Assembly: GCA_937928635.1 (NCBI GenBank)
Contig: CALFWM010000029.1
Span: 20,705 to 84,704, forward strand
DNA length: 64,000 nucleotides
Source: an uncultured Sulfitobacter sp.
GTDB taxonomy: Bacteria > Pseudomonadota > Alphaproteobacteria > Rhodobacterales > Rhodobacteraceae
Direction: 5' to 3'
Each line of letters opens with the position of its first letter. The first letter of the stretch is position 1. A program made the translations under genes and the position numbers. The notes under the pieces were generated by a model, which did not search any database, was not told the origin of the DNA, and saw only the letters and a list, made by a program, of their open reading frames with translations. Shown here in pieces: positions 36,006 to 44,469 of this stretch.

Positions 36006-37493
36006 TTACAGCTTGAACCACGCGGTTTTTAGATCCAGAAATTTTCCAAAGGCATGCAGCGATTTGTCCGCTCCATTGCCTGATTGTTTGACGCCACCCA
36101 TGGGCACCGTGACATCCGGGCCGCCGTAGGTGTTTACATGCACCACGCCGGTGTGCATGGCGCGCACCATACGGTGGGCGCGGCTGATGTCATTGGTCCA
36201 GACGCCACCTGCCAACCCGTAGTTCGTCGCATTTGCCAAACGCACGGCCTCTTCTTCGGTGTCAAAAGGGGTCACGGCCAGCACGGGGCCAAAGACCTCT
36301 TTTTGAGCAACACTATGGGATTGGGCCACATCCGTGATGATCGTGGGCTCCATGAAATATCCGCCGGTGTTACGGAGGATTTGGGTGCCACCCTGAAACA
36401 ATGTGCCCCCCTCCGCCTGCGCAGTCTCGACGAACTGCAAATTCTGATCCAGCTGGGTGGCATTGTTGATCGCCCCGGCCTGCGTGCTCAGATCGAGCGG
36501 GTCGCCAACCTTCATTGTGGCCGCCGCACGGCCCAAGGCTTCCACAAACTCATCATGAATGCTGCGCTCCACCAAGAGGCGTGATCCGGCGACACAGACC
36601 TGCCCCGAATTGCGGAAAATTCCCGCCGCGCTGACCGCTGCGGCCTGGGCCAGGTCCTTTGTATCGGCAAAAACCACATTTGCGGATTTGCCGCCAAGTT
36701 CGAGGTAGCAGCGTTTCATGTTCGATTGTGCCGAAGCCATCATCAGCTTGCGCCCCGTGCCCCCCGAGCCGGTAAAGGCGATCACGTCGACATCCATGGA
36801 GGTCGAAAGCGCCTCACCCACCACGCGTCCTTCGCCGGTGATCACGTTCAGCACGCCCGGCGGGAGGCCCGCTTCAAGCGCAAGTTCGCAGAGGCGGATC
36901 AGTGAGAGCGACGCGGTTTCCGAGGGTTTCAGCACCACAGAATTGCCCGCCGCCAGCGCCGGCCCCAGTTTCCATGCGGCGATCATCAAGGGGAAGTTCC
37001 AGGGAATAATTGCCGCCACAACACCGATGGGTTCATGGTGGATCAGTCCGAGGAATTCCGGCGCAGTGGGGGCGATTTCGCCATAGATCTTGTCGATGGC
37101 CTCTGCGTACCAACGCAGGGTGCCCACCGCGCTTCCCGGCTCTGCCCTGAGCGCCATGCCAATTTCGGTGCCGTTGTCGCGCACCCCCATGACCGCCAGT
37201 TCCAGGGCTTCGGCTTCGATCAGATCGGCCCACTTCAGCATGATCTTTTTGCGCTCCGCGGGGGGCATATTGCGCCAGCGGCCATCTTCAAATGCGGCGC
37301 GCGCAGAAGCGATGGCGCGGGTTGCGTCATCCGCTGTGCCAGCGGCGGTGGTGGTCAGAACGCGCCCATTGAGAGGGGAGATCACATCAAGCGTGGCACC
37401 ATCAGACGCGGCGGTGGTTTTTCCGTCGATCAGCAGGCTGCGGGGGGAAATTTCAATGTCGCGCAGGGCGTCGATTTGGGACTGATCTGTCAT
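36006..37493 (-). CDS. Aldehyde dehydrogenase family protein
   Basis: A 495-residue NAD(P)-dependent aldehyde dehydrogenase, full length for the family. IIPWNFPLM holds Asn166, LELGGKSANVVF the general base Glu266, and FRNSGQVCVAGSR the nucleophile Cys300. The pattern is closest to betaine- or gamma-aminobutyraldehyde-type dehydrogenases. It is the fourth gene of an apparent minus-strand unit tctC-tctB-tctA-aldehyde dehydrogenase, starting nine bases after tctA. This suggests that the imported carboxylate, or a product of the nearby aminotransferases, passes through an aldehyde. Confidence 0.93.
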   Translation of the reverse strand: MTDQSQIDALRDIEISPRSLLIDGKTTAASDGATLDVISPLNGRVLTTTAAGTADDATRAIASARAAFEDGRWRNMPPAERKKIMLKWADLIEAEALELAVMGVRDNGTEIGMALRAEPGSAVGTLRWYAEAIDKIYGEIAPTAPEFLGLIHHEPIGVVAAIIPWNFPLMIAAWKLGPALAAGNSVVLKPSETASLSLIRLCELALEAGLPPGVLNVITGEGRVVGEALSTSMDVDVIAFTGSGGTGRKLMMASAQSNMKRCYLELGGKSANVVFADTKDLAQAAAVSAAGIFRNSGQVCVAGSRLLVERSIHDEFVEALGRAAATMKVGDPLDLSTQAGAINNATQLDQNLQFVETAQAEGGTLFQGGTQILRNTGGYFMEPTIITDVAQSHSVAQKEVFGPVLAVTPFDTEEEAVRLANATNYGLAGGVWTNDISRAHRMVRAMHTGVVHVNTYGGPDVTVPMGGVKQSGNGADKSLHAFGKFLDLKTAWFKL

Positions 37494-37502
37494 GGCAATT
37501 CC

Positions 37503-39023
37503 CTAGCCTTGTTGGGTGTCGTGCAAGTCGTGATCCGTATCTTCCCCGGCCAGACGCAGGCGGTGTTCTTTGATCAAGGTTCGGATGTGCAGGACAATCA
37601 CCAGCACGATCATGCCCGCGATGATAGCCGCGATGGGGCGTTCCACGAAATCAAGCGGTTCTTTCACCCGGATCAGGGAGGAGCGCAGTTTGACTTCCAT
37701 GATGCCGCCCAAGACCATGCCAAGGATGATGGGCACAATCGGCAGGTTCAGCCGTTTCAGGATCAGGCCCAGAATGCCAAAACAGGACGCAATCGCGCAA
37801 TCCGTGACAGAATTGCGCAGGGAATAGACACCAACAAAACTGAGCGTCAGGATGATCATGCCCAGGAACCGTGTGGGGATCTGGATTACCTTTGTCAGCA
37901 GGTTGGTGGAAAAGATCAGGAAGACAATGACAATCACGTTCAGGATCAGCATTGCCAGATAAAGCGCATAGACAAAATCAAGCTGGTTCTGGAACAGGTT
38001 TGGCCCCGGGATAACGTTGTGCACGTAGAAAACCGAAAGCATCATCGCCGTCAGCGCCTCACCCGGAATACCCAGCGCCAGCAGGGGGATCATCGCCGCC
38101 GCAGGCACGGCGTTATTGGCGGCCTCTGACGCGATCAGACCCTCGGGCGCACCATCGCCAAATTGCTCAGGCGTGGTGGAGGTTTTGCGCGCGTAGGTGT
38201 AGCTGAGGAATTGGGCCGTAAATTCGCCCACGCCGGGGATCATCCCCATCAGCACGCCAAAGCTGCCCGCGACGGTGGCGACACGTTTATAAAGCCAGAG
38301 TTCTTTCATGCCGGAGAACAGCGCGCCCTCAACCGGCTGTGCCTCTGGCGTGTTGTCTTTGTCGGTGAGCAGCAGAAAGGCTTGGGAGAGGGCAAACAAC
38401 CCCAGCACCACGACGATCAGATCGAAACCGCCGGTCATCCAGGTTTGTTCATAGGTCATGCGCTGGCTGTATTTCACGTCCAGCCCCACGGTGTTGAGCA
38501 ACAGACCAAAGGCGGCCAGCATACCCGCAGCAAAGACTTGGCCGCGATGGGCAAGGACCACGAGGATGATTCCAAGAAGGGCGGCAAGGAAGATTTCTCG
38601 GCTGCCAAAGTGCGGGGCGATGAGAGCCAGCAGCGGCGACAGGAAGATCAGGCAGATGATCCCAAACACCCCGCCCCAAAACGATGCGGAATAGGCGAGG
38701 CTGAGCGCGCGGCGGGCCTGCCCGCGTTTGGTCATCGGGTAGCCATCGTAAGTGGTCAACGCGTTCACCGCCGTGCCGGGCGTGTTGATCAAAACAGCAG
38801 GCAGTGCGCCGCCGTACATGGAGGAGCCATAGATCCCCAATAGAATCGTCAGCCCCACAATAGGGTCTAACGAAAAGGTCGCAGGCAGCAGGATTGCAAT
38901 GGCAACAGCCGCACCCACACCGGGGATTGCGCCGATGATCACGCCCCCAATCGAGCCGATCAGCAAGGCCGCCACCACGTCCCAGCGCATGAGCAGTTCA
39001 ACACCTGAAAGGAAGGTCTCCAT
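37503..39023 (-). CDS. tctA: Tripartite tricarboxylate transporter large permease, TctA family
   Basis: A 506-residue inner-membrane protein with about 11-12 helices. GGVIIGAIPGVGAAVAIAI near the N-terminus and LMGMIPGVGEFTAQFLSYTY in the second half are the two IPGxG repeats that mark TctA. ALGIPGEALTAMML is another conserved segment. It uses a cation gradient and the periplasmic TctC protein to import a carboxylate. The ligand class is set by TctC and cannot be read here. tctB lies 12 bases upstream. Confidence 0.95.
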   Translation of the reverse strand: METFLSGVELLMRWDVVAALLIGSIGGVIIGAIPGVGAAVAIAILLPATFSLDPIVGLTILLGIYGSSMYGGALPAVLINTPGTAVNALTTYDGYPMTKRGQARRALSLAYSASFWGGVFGIICLIFLSPLLALIAPHFGSREIFLAALLGIILVVLAHRGQVFAAGMLAAFGLLLNTVGLDVKYSQRMTYEQTWMTGGFDLIVVVLGLFALSQAFLLLTDKDNTPEAQPVEGALFSGMKELWLYKRVATVAGSFGVLMGMIPGVGEFTAQFLSYTYARKTSTTPEQFGDGAPEGLIASEAANNAVPAAAMIPLLALGIPGEALTAMMLSVFYVHNVIPGPNLFQNQLDFVYALYLAMLILNVIVIVFLIFSTNLLTKVIQIPTRFLGMIILTLSFVGVYSLRNSVTDCAIASCFGILGLILKRLNLPIVPIILGMVLGGIMEVKLRSSLIRVKEPLDFVERPIAAIIAGMIVLVIVLHIRTLIKEHRLRLAGEDTDHDLHDTQQG

Positions 39024-39035
39024 CCGCGCGGCCCT

Positions 39036-39575
39036 CTAGAAATAGGTTAGCATGAAAGAGCGCATCGCGGTCGGCAAATATTCATAGATCAACCCGCCGG
39101 GTACTTTCACCTGTAGAAAGGTCTTGAAGACCAACACCACAGCCACGCCAAAGACAGCGGCGATGCCCAGCATTTTCGGGCTCCGATAGCCAAGCCGCAG
39201 GGACAGGATGACAGCAAACAGGATGCTTGCGAACAGATAGCCAATGCGCGGCACGGCAAAGACATAGATCATGAACCAGACGGCATATTCGCAGGACCGC
39301 AGCCAGAACCCCATTTCAGAAAGCCGCCCCATGATGCGCGGAGACAGCAGGCTGGATAGCAAATGCAGCGCGCCAAAGACCACCATGCAGATCACCGCCG
39401 CCCAGGGCACAAACGCAGGCTGCGCAAGGAACCGCGTGCCTTTGTGCCAGGTCACCTGACCGTCAATTGTGGCCAGCAGAAACAGCGAAAAGGCAAAGAA
39501 CGTGAGCGCAAATACCAGATCGCCCGGGCGGCGATAGCGTTTGAACAGGTCTTGCAGGGTTTTGGCTTTGATCAT
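39036..39575 (-). CDS. tctB: Tripartite tricarboxylate transporter small permease, TctB family
   Basis: I take the ATG at 39575 (MIKAKTLQDLFKRY), giving 179 residues; the frame is open to 39668, but that would overlap tctC. Four hydrophobic helices are evident (around FALTFFAFSLFLLATI, AVICMVVFGALHLLSSLL, YAVWFMIYVFAVPRIGYLF and the C-terminal third). These match TctB in size and topology. Sequence conservation in TctB is low, so position between tctA and tctC carries much of the call. Confidence 0.9.
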   Translation of the reverse strand: MIKAKTLQDLFKRYRRPGDLVFALTFFAFSLFLLATIDGQVTWHKGTRFLAQPAFVPWAAVICMVVFGALHLLSSLLSPRIMGRLSEMGFWLRSCEYAVWFMIYVFAVPRIGYLFASILFAVILSLRLGYRSPKMLGIAAVFGVAVVLVFKTFLQVKVPGGLIYEYLPTAMRSFMLTYF

Positions 39576-39645
39576 TGCGCGGTCTTTCAAAAAATGGCCG
39601 ATGCACGAGGGCACCGGCCATTTCATTAACGTCATGTTGCGACGA

Positions 39646-40581
39646 TTACTCAAGCATGCCGTTGGCAACGGCCATCACAGCTTTGTTGCTTTCGATGCGG
39701 GCGGCGGTTTCGGCAGGCCCTTCCCAATAGACCGATGCACCGGTATCTGCCGCCAGTTTCAGTGCACGGTCAGAGGCCATGGTTTCCTGCGCCACGGAGA
39801 TGATCTTTTCACGCACGTCGGCGGGTGTGTCCTTGTGGATGAACAGGCCGTTCCACAGCGCCATGTCGAGTTCCGGTGCCATCTCGGCAACCGTGGGGGT
39901 GTCTGGCGTCAGGGAAATCCGCTCTTTGGTGACAGAGGCTAGCACGATGATGTCATCCAAACAGGGCAGAACCAGCTGCAAGGTGGTGTTCATCACGTCC
40001 ACGTCGCCAGAGGCCAGCGTGTTGCAATCAAGGTTATCAAATGCCGCGTCCGAGCCGTAGGAGAACCCTTTGGCCTTGGCCAGTGCCAGTGTCACTTTTG
40101 TGGGCACCAGAGGCGCGCCAAAGTGGCCCAGCACAACGTCATTGTCTTTGGCATGCGCGGCCAGTTCGTCCATCGTTTTGTAGGGCGCATTGCCGCCCGT
40201 CACGATCACAAAGGGATAGGTGACAAAGGCACCAAGGGGTTCAAACGGGAAGGGGTTCAGCTCCGGGATGCCGATGTTGGGGCCAACCACGGGCACACCC
40301 ATCACAAAGGAACCTACGGTGTAGCCATCCGCCGGGGCCGCTGCCGCTTCAATCGCACCGGGGAAGGGGCCGCCGCCGCCGCCGGGTTTGTTTACCACGG
40401 CTGCGGGTACGCCGTATTTGGTGGTGAAATCCTCAGCGATCATGCGTGTCAGCACGTCTTCGAGATCGCCCGGAGGCCAGGGCACAATAAACTCAACCGG
40501 CTTTTCCGGGTATTCAGCGACAAGCGCAGCGGGCGCCAAAGTGGCAAGTGCCGCAGCACCTGCGAGTAGGAATTTTTTCAT
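39646..40581 (-). CDS. tctC: Tripartite tricarboxylate transporter substrate-binding protein, TctC/Bug family
   Basis: A 311-residue periplasmic protein with a Sec signal peptide (KKFLLAGAAALATLAPAALVA). YPEKPVEFIVPWPPGD is the hallmark Bug N-terminus. VVNKPGGGGGPFPGAIEAA follows with the glycine-rich ligand loop. It is the first gene of the tctCBA-aldehyde dehydrogenase unit and is divergent from the class III aminotransferase, with a palindromic operator candidate between them. Confidence 0.94.
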   Translation of the reverse strand: MKKFLLAGAAALATLAPAALVAEYPEKPVEFIVPWPPGDLEDVLTRMIAEDFTTKYGVPAAVVNKPGGGGGPFPGAIEAAAAPADGYTVGSFVMGVPVVGPNIGIPELNPFPFEPLGAFVTYPFVIVTGGNAPYKTMDELAAHAKDNDVVLGHFGAPLVPTKVTLALAKAKGFSYGSDAAFDNLDCNTLASGDVDVMNTTLQLVLPCLDDIIVLASVTKERISLTPDTPTVAEMAPELDMALWNGLFIHKDTPADVREKIISVAQETMASDRALKLAADTGASVYWEGPAETAARIESNKAVMAVANGMLE

Positions 40582-40620
40582 TTAGGTCTCTCCCAATTGT
40601 TGCACTGGCATGGTGGAGTG

Positions 40621-40639
40621 ACCGCTCTTCCAGAGCGGT
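40621..40639. promoter_or_regulatory. Palindromic operator candidate between tctC and the aminotransferase
   Basis: ACCGCTCTTCCAGAGCGGT is a perfect 8+3+8 inverted repeat, 40 bases upstream of the tctC start and about 100 upstream of the aminotransferase. An AT-rich stretch with AAATATATTGCTATGG follows. A dimeric regulator, plausibly the IclR protein encoded at 35090, could control both directions from here. Confidence 0.5.
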
Positions 40640-40741
40640 TCATTATTGTCACCAGTGTTGCAAATATATTGCTATGGTTCCGGCTTTCTGTCAACGATTG
40701 CAGTGATCACGATGCGCTGCCTGCCCAGAAAGGGATCCCCC

Positions 40742-42094
40742 ATGAAAGACGATAATTTCCTGAAAGAAAACAACGCGCGCCATATGTGGCATCCGATGAC
40801 GCATCCGGCGGACAGCCTGGCCAATCCACCGCGTGTGATCACCGGTGCCTCTGGCGTGCGAATCAGGGATATGGAGGGAAACGAAGTGATCGACGCGGTC
40901 GGGGGGCTGTGGAATGTGAACCTGGGCTATTCCTGTGACCCGATCAAACAAGCGATCAGGGATCAGCTGGAGGCGCTGCCCTATTATTCCACCTTTCGGG
41001 GCACCAGCAACGATGCCGTGATTGAACTGAGCTACATGCTGCGCGAATTTTTTGCACCCGAAGGGTTGAGCCGGGCGTTCTTTACCTCCGGTGGCGGTGA
41101 CAGCATTGAAATCGCCCTGCGGCTGGCGCGGCAGTATCACAAGGTCAAAGGGGAGGCGGGCCGGGTCAAATACCTGAGCCTCAAAAAAGGATATCACGGC
41201 ACCCATTTTGGCGGTGCCTCGGTGAATGGCAATGCCAATTTCCGCGCGCAATATGAACCGATGCTGCCGGGCTGTTTTCACACGCCCGCGCCCTATACCT
41301 ATCGCAACCAGTTTAACGAAAGTGACCCGGAAAAGCTGGCGCAGTTCTGTCTGGACGCGCTGGAAGAAGAAATCAACTTTCAGGGCGCGCATACCATCGC
41401 CGCCTTTGTGATGGAGCCGATCTTGGGGGCCGGTGGCGTGATTGTGCCCTATGCAAGTTTCATGCCCGGTGTGCGCGAAATTTGCACGCGCCACGGCATT
41501 CTGATGATTGCCGATGAAGTTGTCACTGCCTTTGGGCGCACCGGCAGTTGGACCGGGTCGCGCCATTGGGGCGTCAAGCCAGACCTGATGGCCACGGCCA
41601 AGGCGATCACCAATGGGTATTTCCCGTTTGGGGCCTGTATGATCTCTGACGAGATTGCAGAGGTGTTTGAAAACGACACCAGCGGTAAGGCCAATGTTGC
41701 CTCTGGCTACACCTATTCGGGGCACCCCACGGGTGCGGCGGCGGCTGTGGCCTGTATCAGGGAAACCAAGCGGCTGAACGTGGTCGAAAACGCCGCCGCG
41801 CGCGGCACGCAGCTGCATCAGGGCCTGCTGGCGCTGAAGGAAAAATACGACATCATCGGGGATGTGCGCGGTGGCGAAGGTCTGATGGCAGGGATCGAAT
41901 TTGTCTCTGACCGCGCGAACAAGACCCCCTTGGACGGGGCAACAGCCGGACGTATCCAAGAGACGATTTACCATGCGGGCGTGATGGCGCGCATCTCTGG
42001 TCCCAATATGATCCTGTCGCCCGCGTTGGTCATTTCGGAAGATGACATTGCAGCGGTTTTGGCCGCATTAGAGACTGGTTTTAAAGCGGCCTGA
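40742..42094 (+). CDS. Aminotransferase class III (omega-amino acid:pyruvate type)
   Basis: The ATG at 40742 gives 450 residues starting MKDDNFLKENNARHMWHPMT, like omega-amino-acid:pyruvate transaminases. FTSGGGDSIEIALRLAR is the phosphate-binding region, LMIADEVVTAFGRTG carries Asp258, and ATAKAITNGYFPFGA the Schiff-base Lys287. It removes a terminal amino group (beta-alanine, GABA, taurine or a diamine are typical) to make an aldehyde. An aldehyde dehydrogenase is encoded in the divergent tct unit, consistent with a transaminase-dehydrogenase pathway. The Tm-1-like gene starts ten bases after its stop. Confidence 0.92.
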   Translation: MKDDNFLKENNARHMWHPMTHPADSLANPPRVITGASGVRIRDMEGNEVIDAVGGLWNVNLGYSCDPIKQAIRDQLEALPYYSTFRGTSNDAVIELSYMLREFFAPEGLSRAFFTSGGGDSIEIALRLARQYHKVKGEAGRVKYLSLKKGYHGTHFGGASVNGNANFRAQYEPMLPGCFHTPAPYTYRNQFNESDPEKLAQFCLDALEEEINFQGAHTIAAFVMEPILGAGGVIVPYASFMPGVREICTRHGILMIADEVVTAFGRTGSWTGSRHWGVKPDLMATAKAITNGYFPFGACMISDEIAEVFENDTSGKANVASGYTYSGHPTGAAAAVACIRETKRLNVVENAAARGTQLHQGLLALKEKYDIIGDVRGGEGLMAGIEFVSDRANKTPLDGATAGRIQETIYHAGVMARISGPNMILSPALVISEDDIAAVLAALETGFKAA

Positions 42095-42104
42095 GGGAAA
42101 GAAG

Positions 42105-43340
42105 ATGTCAGATAAAACCATCCTGATCGTTGGCACCTACGACACCAAGAACGATGAACTGGAGTATATGGCCAGCCGCATCCGTGCCCAGGGTGGCGGC
42201 GTGTTGAGCATGGACATTTCTGTTCTGGGCGATCCCGCCACACCCACGGACATCTCAAAACATCAGGTGGCGGAGGCCGCCGGCAACACAATCGCCTATG
42301 CCATCGAACAGGGTGAGGAAAGCGTTGCGATGCAGATCATGGCGGAGGGTGCCAGCCTGTTGGCCCGTCAGATGCAGGCGCAGGGCAAGTTTGACGGTGT
42401 GGTGATTTTGGGCGGCACCATGGGCACGGATGCCGCACTTGATATCTGTCAGGCGCTGCCGTTGGGCGTGCCGAAATATGTGGTTTCTACCGTGTCATTC
42501 TCGCCCCTGATCCCGCCTGAACGGTTAAGTGCGGACATTCAGATGATCCTGTGGGCCGGGGGGCTTTATGGGCTGAATTCCGTCTGCAAAGCGTCTCTGT
42601 CACAGGCTGCAGGGGCCGTTTTGGGTGCTGCGCGCGCGGTTGAGCCACCGGCCAGAGACCGGCCTATGGTGGGCATGACGTCGCTTGGGCTGTCTTGTCT
42701 GAAATATATGAAACTGCTGAAACCTGCATTGGAAGAGCGCGGATTTGACGTCGCGGTTTTTCACGCCACAGGCATGGGCGGCATGGCCTATGAAAGCATT
42801 GCGCGCGAGGGCGGATTTGCCTGTGTGATGGATTTTGCGCTCTGCGAGCTTGGCAACCTGCTGGCAGGCTCCGTGGTCAATGGCGGGGCGGACCGGATGC
42901 TGAACGCCGGTGCGGCGGGCATTCCGCAGATTGTGGCACCGGGCTGTCTCGACCTGATTGATTTTGCAGGCTGGCAGGACATCCCCGACCGCTACCAGGA
43001 CCGCCCGTTTCATCCGCACAACCGCCTGATTGTGTCCTCTGGTCTGAACGGGCAGGAACGGCGCGAAACCGCGCAGGAAATCGCCAGGCGGCTCAAACAA
43101 TCCGACACGCCCGCCCATGTGATCCTGACCAATCAGGGGATTGAAGAGTGGGACAAACCCGGTGGCCCCGCCCATGACCCGGAGGCGTTTGACGCCTTTT
43201 GTGATGAGATGCGCCGCGTCATGACGGACCCGATTGTGTTTACGGAGCTTGATTGTCACATCAATGATCAGGCCTTTGCAGATGCGGCTTTGGCGATCTT
43301 TGACGCCTGGGTGGCGGACGGCACGATCAAAGCACCTTAA
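42105..43340 (+). CDS. Tm-1-like ATP-binding domain protein (UPF0261)
   Basis: A 411-residue protein with the family start ILIVGTYDTKNDELEYMASR. GGTMGTDAALDICQALPLGV gives the nucleotide-binding glycine region, and GMTSLGLSCLKYMKLLKPAL the second-domain motif. The plant relative Tm-1 is an ATP-binding inhibitor of tobamovirus replication, but bacterial members occur in catabolic operons and their reaction is not established. A GGGAAAGAAG ribosome binding site precedes the ATG. It is co-transcribed with the class III aminotransferase. Confidence 0.9.
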   Translation: MSDKTILIVGTYDTKNDELEYMASRIRAQGGGVLSMDISVLGDPATPTDISKHQVAEAAGNTIAYAIEQGEESVAMQIMAEGASLLARQMQAQGKFDGVVILGGTMGTDAALDICQALPLGVPKYVVSTVSFSPLIPPERLSADIQMILWAGGLYGLNSVCKASLSQAAGAVLGAARAVEPPARDRPMVGMTSLGLSCLKYMKLLKPALEERGFDVAVFHATGMGGMAYESIAREGGFACVMDFALCELGNLLAGSVVNGGADRMLNAGAAGIPQIVAPGCLDLIDFAGWQDIPDRYQDRPFHPHNRLIVSSGLNGQERRETAQEIARRLKQSDTPAHVILTNQGIEEWDKPGGPAHDPEAFDAFCDEMRRVMTDPIVFTELDCHINDQAFADAALAIFDAWVADGTIKAP

Positions 43341-43420
43341 CGTGAGGCGCTTTGATCCGGCATTGAAACCTGCGTGGGTTTGAGCCACCTCTTTGCCGCA
43401 AGCAAACAGAGGACCCAACC

Positions 43421-44245
43421 ATGCGCTTTTTCTTTGCCCTTCTGGCCGTGTTCAGCGCGGGGGTGGCCGCCGCACAGGATTGCGGGCCACAGACGGTTTG
43501 CGAAATTGACGGTGGCAGCTATCATCTGAAGCTGCCCAAGGGGGCAGGCCCGCACCCGGTGCTGATCTGGTTTCACGGAGCCAACAGCAATGGGGCGGCG
43601 GTCCACCGGGGTGGCGGGTTGCAGCGGGATTTTCTGGAGCAGGGCTATGCGCTGCTGGCACCCAATGGGATGACCCGTCCGGGGCGCGGCGAAAACCGGT
43701 TTTTCTTTGCCGGGCGGGATGGGGCGCGGCGCGATGATGTGGCGTTTACCTTTGCGGTCCTTGCGGATGCACAAACCCGCGCCAATCTGGATGACACGCG
43801 CCTGTTTGCGGCCGGGTTTTCGGCGGGCGGGTCGATGGCCTGGCTTTTGGCCTGTCAGGCGGGAGACCGTCTACAGGGCATGGTCAGTGTGGCAGGCGCG
43901 CTGCGCCGCCCGAATGCAACGGATTGCGCAGGGCTGACCGGATTGCCGGTCATGCAGGTGCATGGGTTTGGTGACGGTCAAGTCCCGCTGGAGGGGCGCG
44001 CCATTCGTGATTGGCATCAGGGCAGTGTCTGGGAGATTCTGGACCGCGCGGTGCAGGCTAATGGCTGTCGGTCCCACCCGGACCGCATTGAGATTGGCAC
44101 GGATTTTCGCAGTCGAATCTGGGAGGCCTCATGCCGCGGTGCGCCTGTGCGCCTTGATCTGCATGATGGCGCGCATGGTCTGCCCAAAGGATGGACCACA
44201 CGGGCCCGTGCGTTTCTGGAAGAGGCCGCGAAACACGGCGATTAG
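43421..44245 (+). CDS. Exported esterase, polyhydroxybutyrate depolymerase-like (LpqC family)
   Basis: A 274-residue alpha/beta hydrolase with a Sec signal peptide (RFFFALLAVFSAGVAAAQD), so periplasmic or secreted. LIWFHGANSNGAA is the oxyanion HG motif and FAAGFSAGGSMAW the nucleophile elbow with Ser134. The C-terminal LHDGAHGLP provides the catalytic His. It resembles feruloyl-esterase/PHB-depolymerase type enzymes that cut ester bonds of polymers or plant phenolics. AGAGGA precedes the ATG. Four bases after its stop lies the stop of the decayed fusion ORF on the other strand. Confidence 0.85.
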   Translation: MRFFFALLAVFSAGVAAAQDCGPQTVCEIDGGSYHLKLPKGAGPHPVLIWFHGANSNGAAVHRGGGLQRDFLEQGYALLAPNGMTRPGRGENRFFFAGRDGARRDDVAFTFAVLADAQTRANLDDTRLFAAGFSAGGSMAWLLACQAGDRLQGMVSVAGALRRPNATDCAGLTGLPVMQVHGFGDGQVPLEGRAIRDWHQGSVWEILDRAVQANGCRSHPDRIEIGTDFRSRIWEASCRGAPVRLDLHDGAHGLPKGWTTRARAFLEEAAKHGD

Positions 44246-44248
44246 GCT

Positions 44249-44469
44249 CTAAATATCCATCAGCAGCCTGCGGGTTTTGGAGCGTGAACAACACAGGGTG
44301 ATCTGCGCATTGCTGACTTCGGCGTAGCGCGGTAGGGCATAGAGATCATTTTTGGGCAGATAGACCACCGGGCCTAACTTGCGCAGGGACGCATAGATCG
44401 AGCAAGAGTCCATGATGACCGCATCTGAATGGAGATCGACATCGCTGGCTGGGATGGCGATACCAGTCT
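44249..44469 (-). pseudogene. In-frame scar: cytochrome P450 N-terminus joined to the C-terminus of a 2Fe-2S reductase
   Basis: Directly after the BKACE stop codon, a minus-strand frame of about 70 codons runs to TAG at 44251-44249 with no start codon at its head. The first two thirds (SDVDLHSDAVI, then YASLRKLGPVVYLP and DLYALPRYAEV) read as the N-terminal segment of a bacterial cytochrome P450. The last 20 codons (QITLCCSRSKTRRLLMDI then stop) read as the C-terminus of a VanB-type phthalate/vanillate oxygenase reductase. The haem-binding, flavin and cluster domains are all missing. The simplest history is one deletion within a BKACE-P450-reductase operon. The family reading is from memory of these families. 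Confidence 0.65.

Noticed and set aside
40691..41974. 427-codon minus-strand frame opposite the class III aminotransferase
   Set aside because: The aminotransferase on the other strand has all family motifs and a full-length fit; the antisense frame has none.
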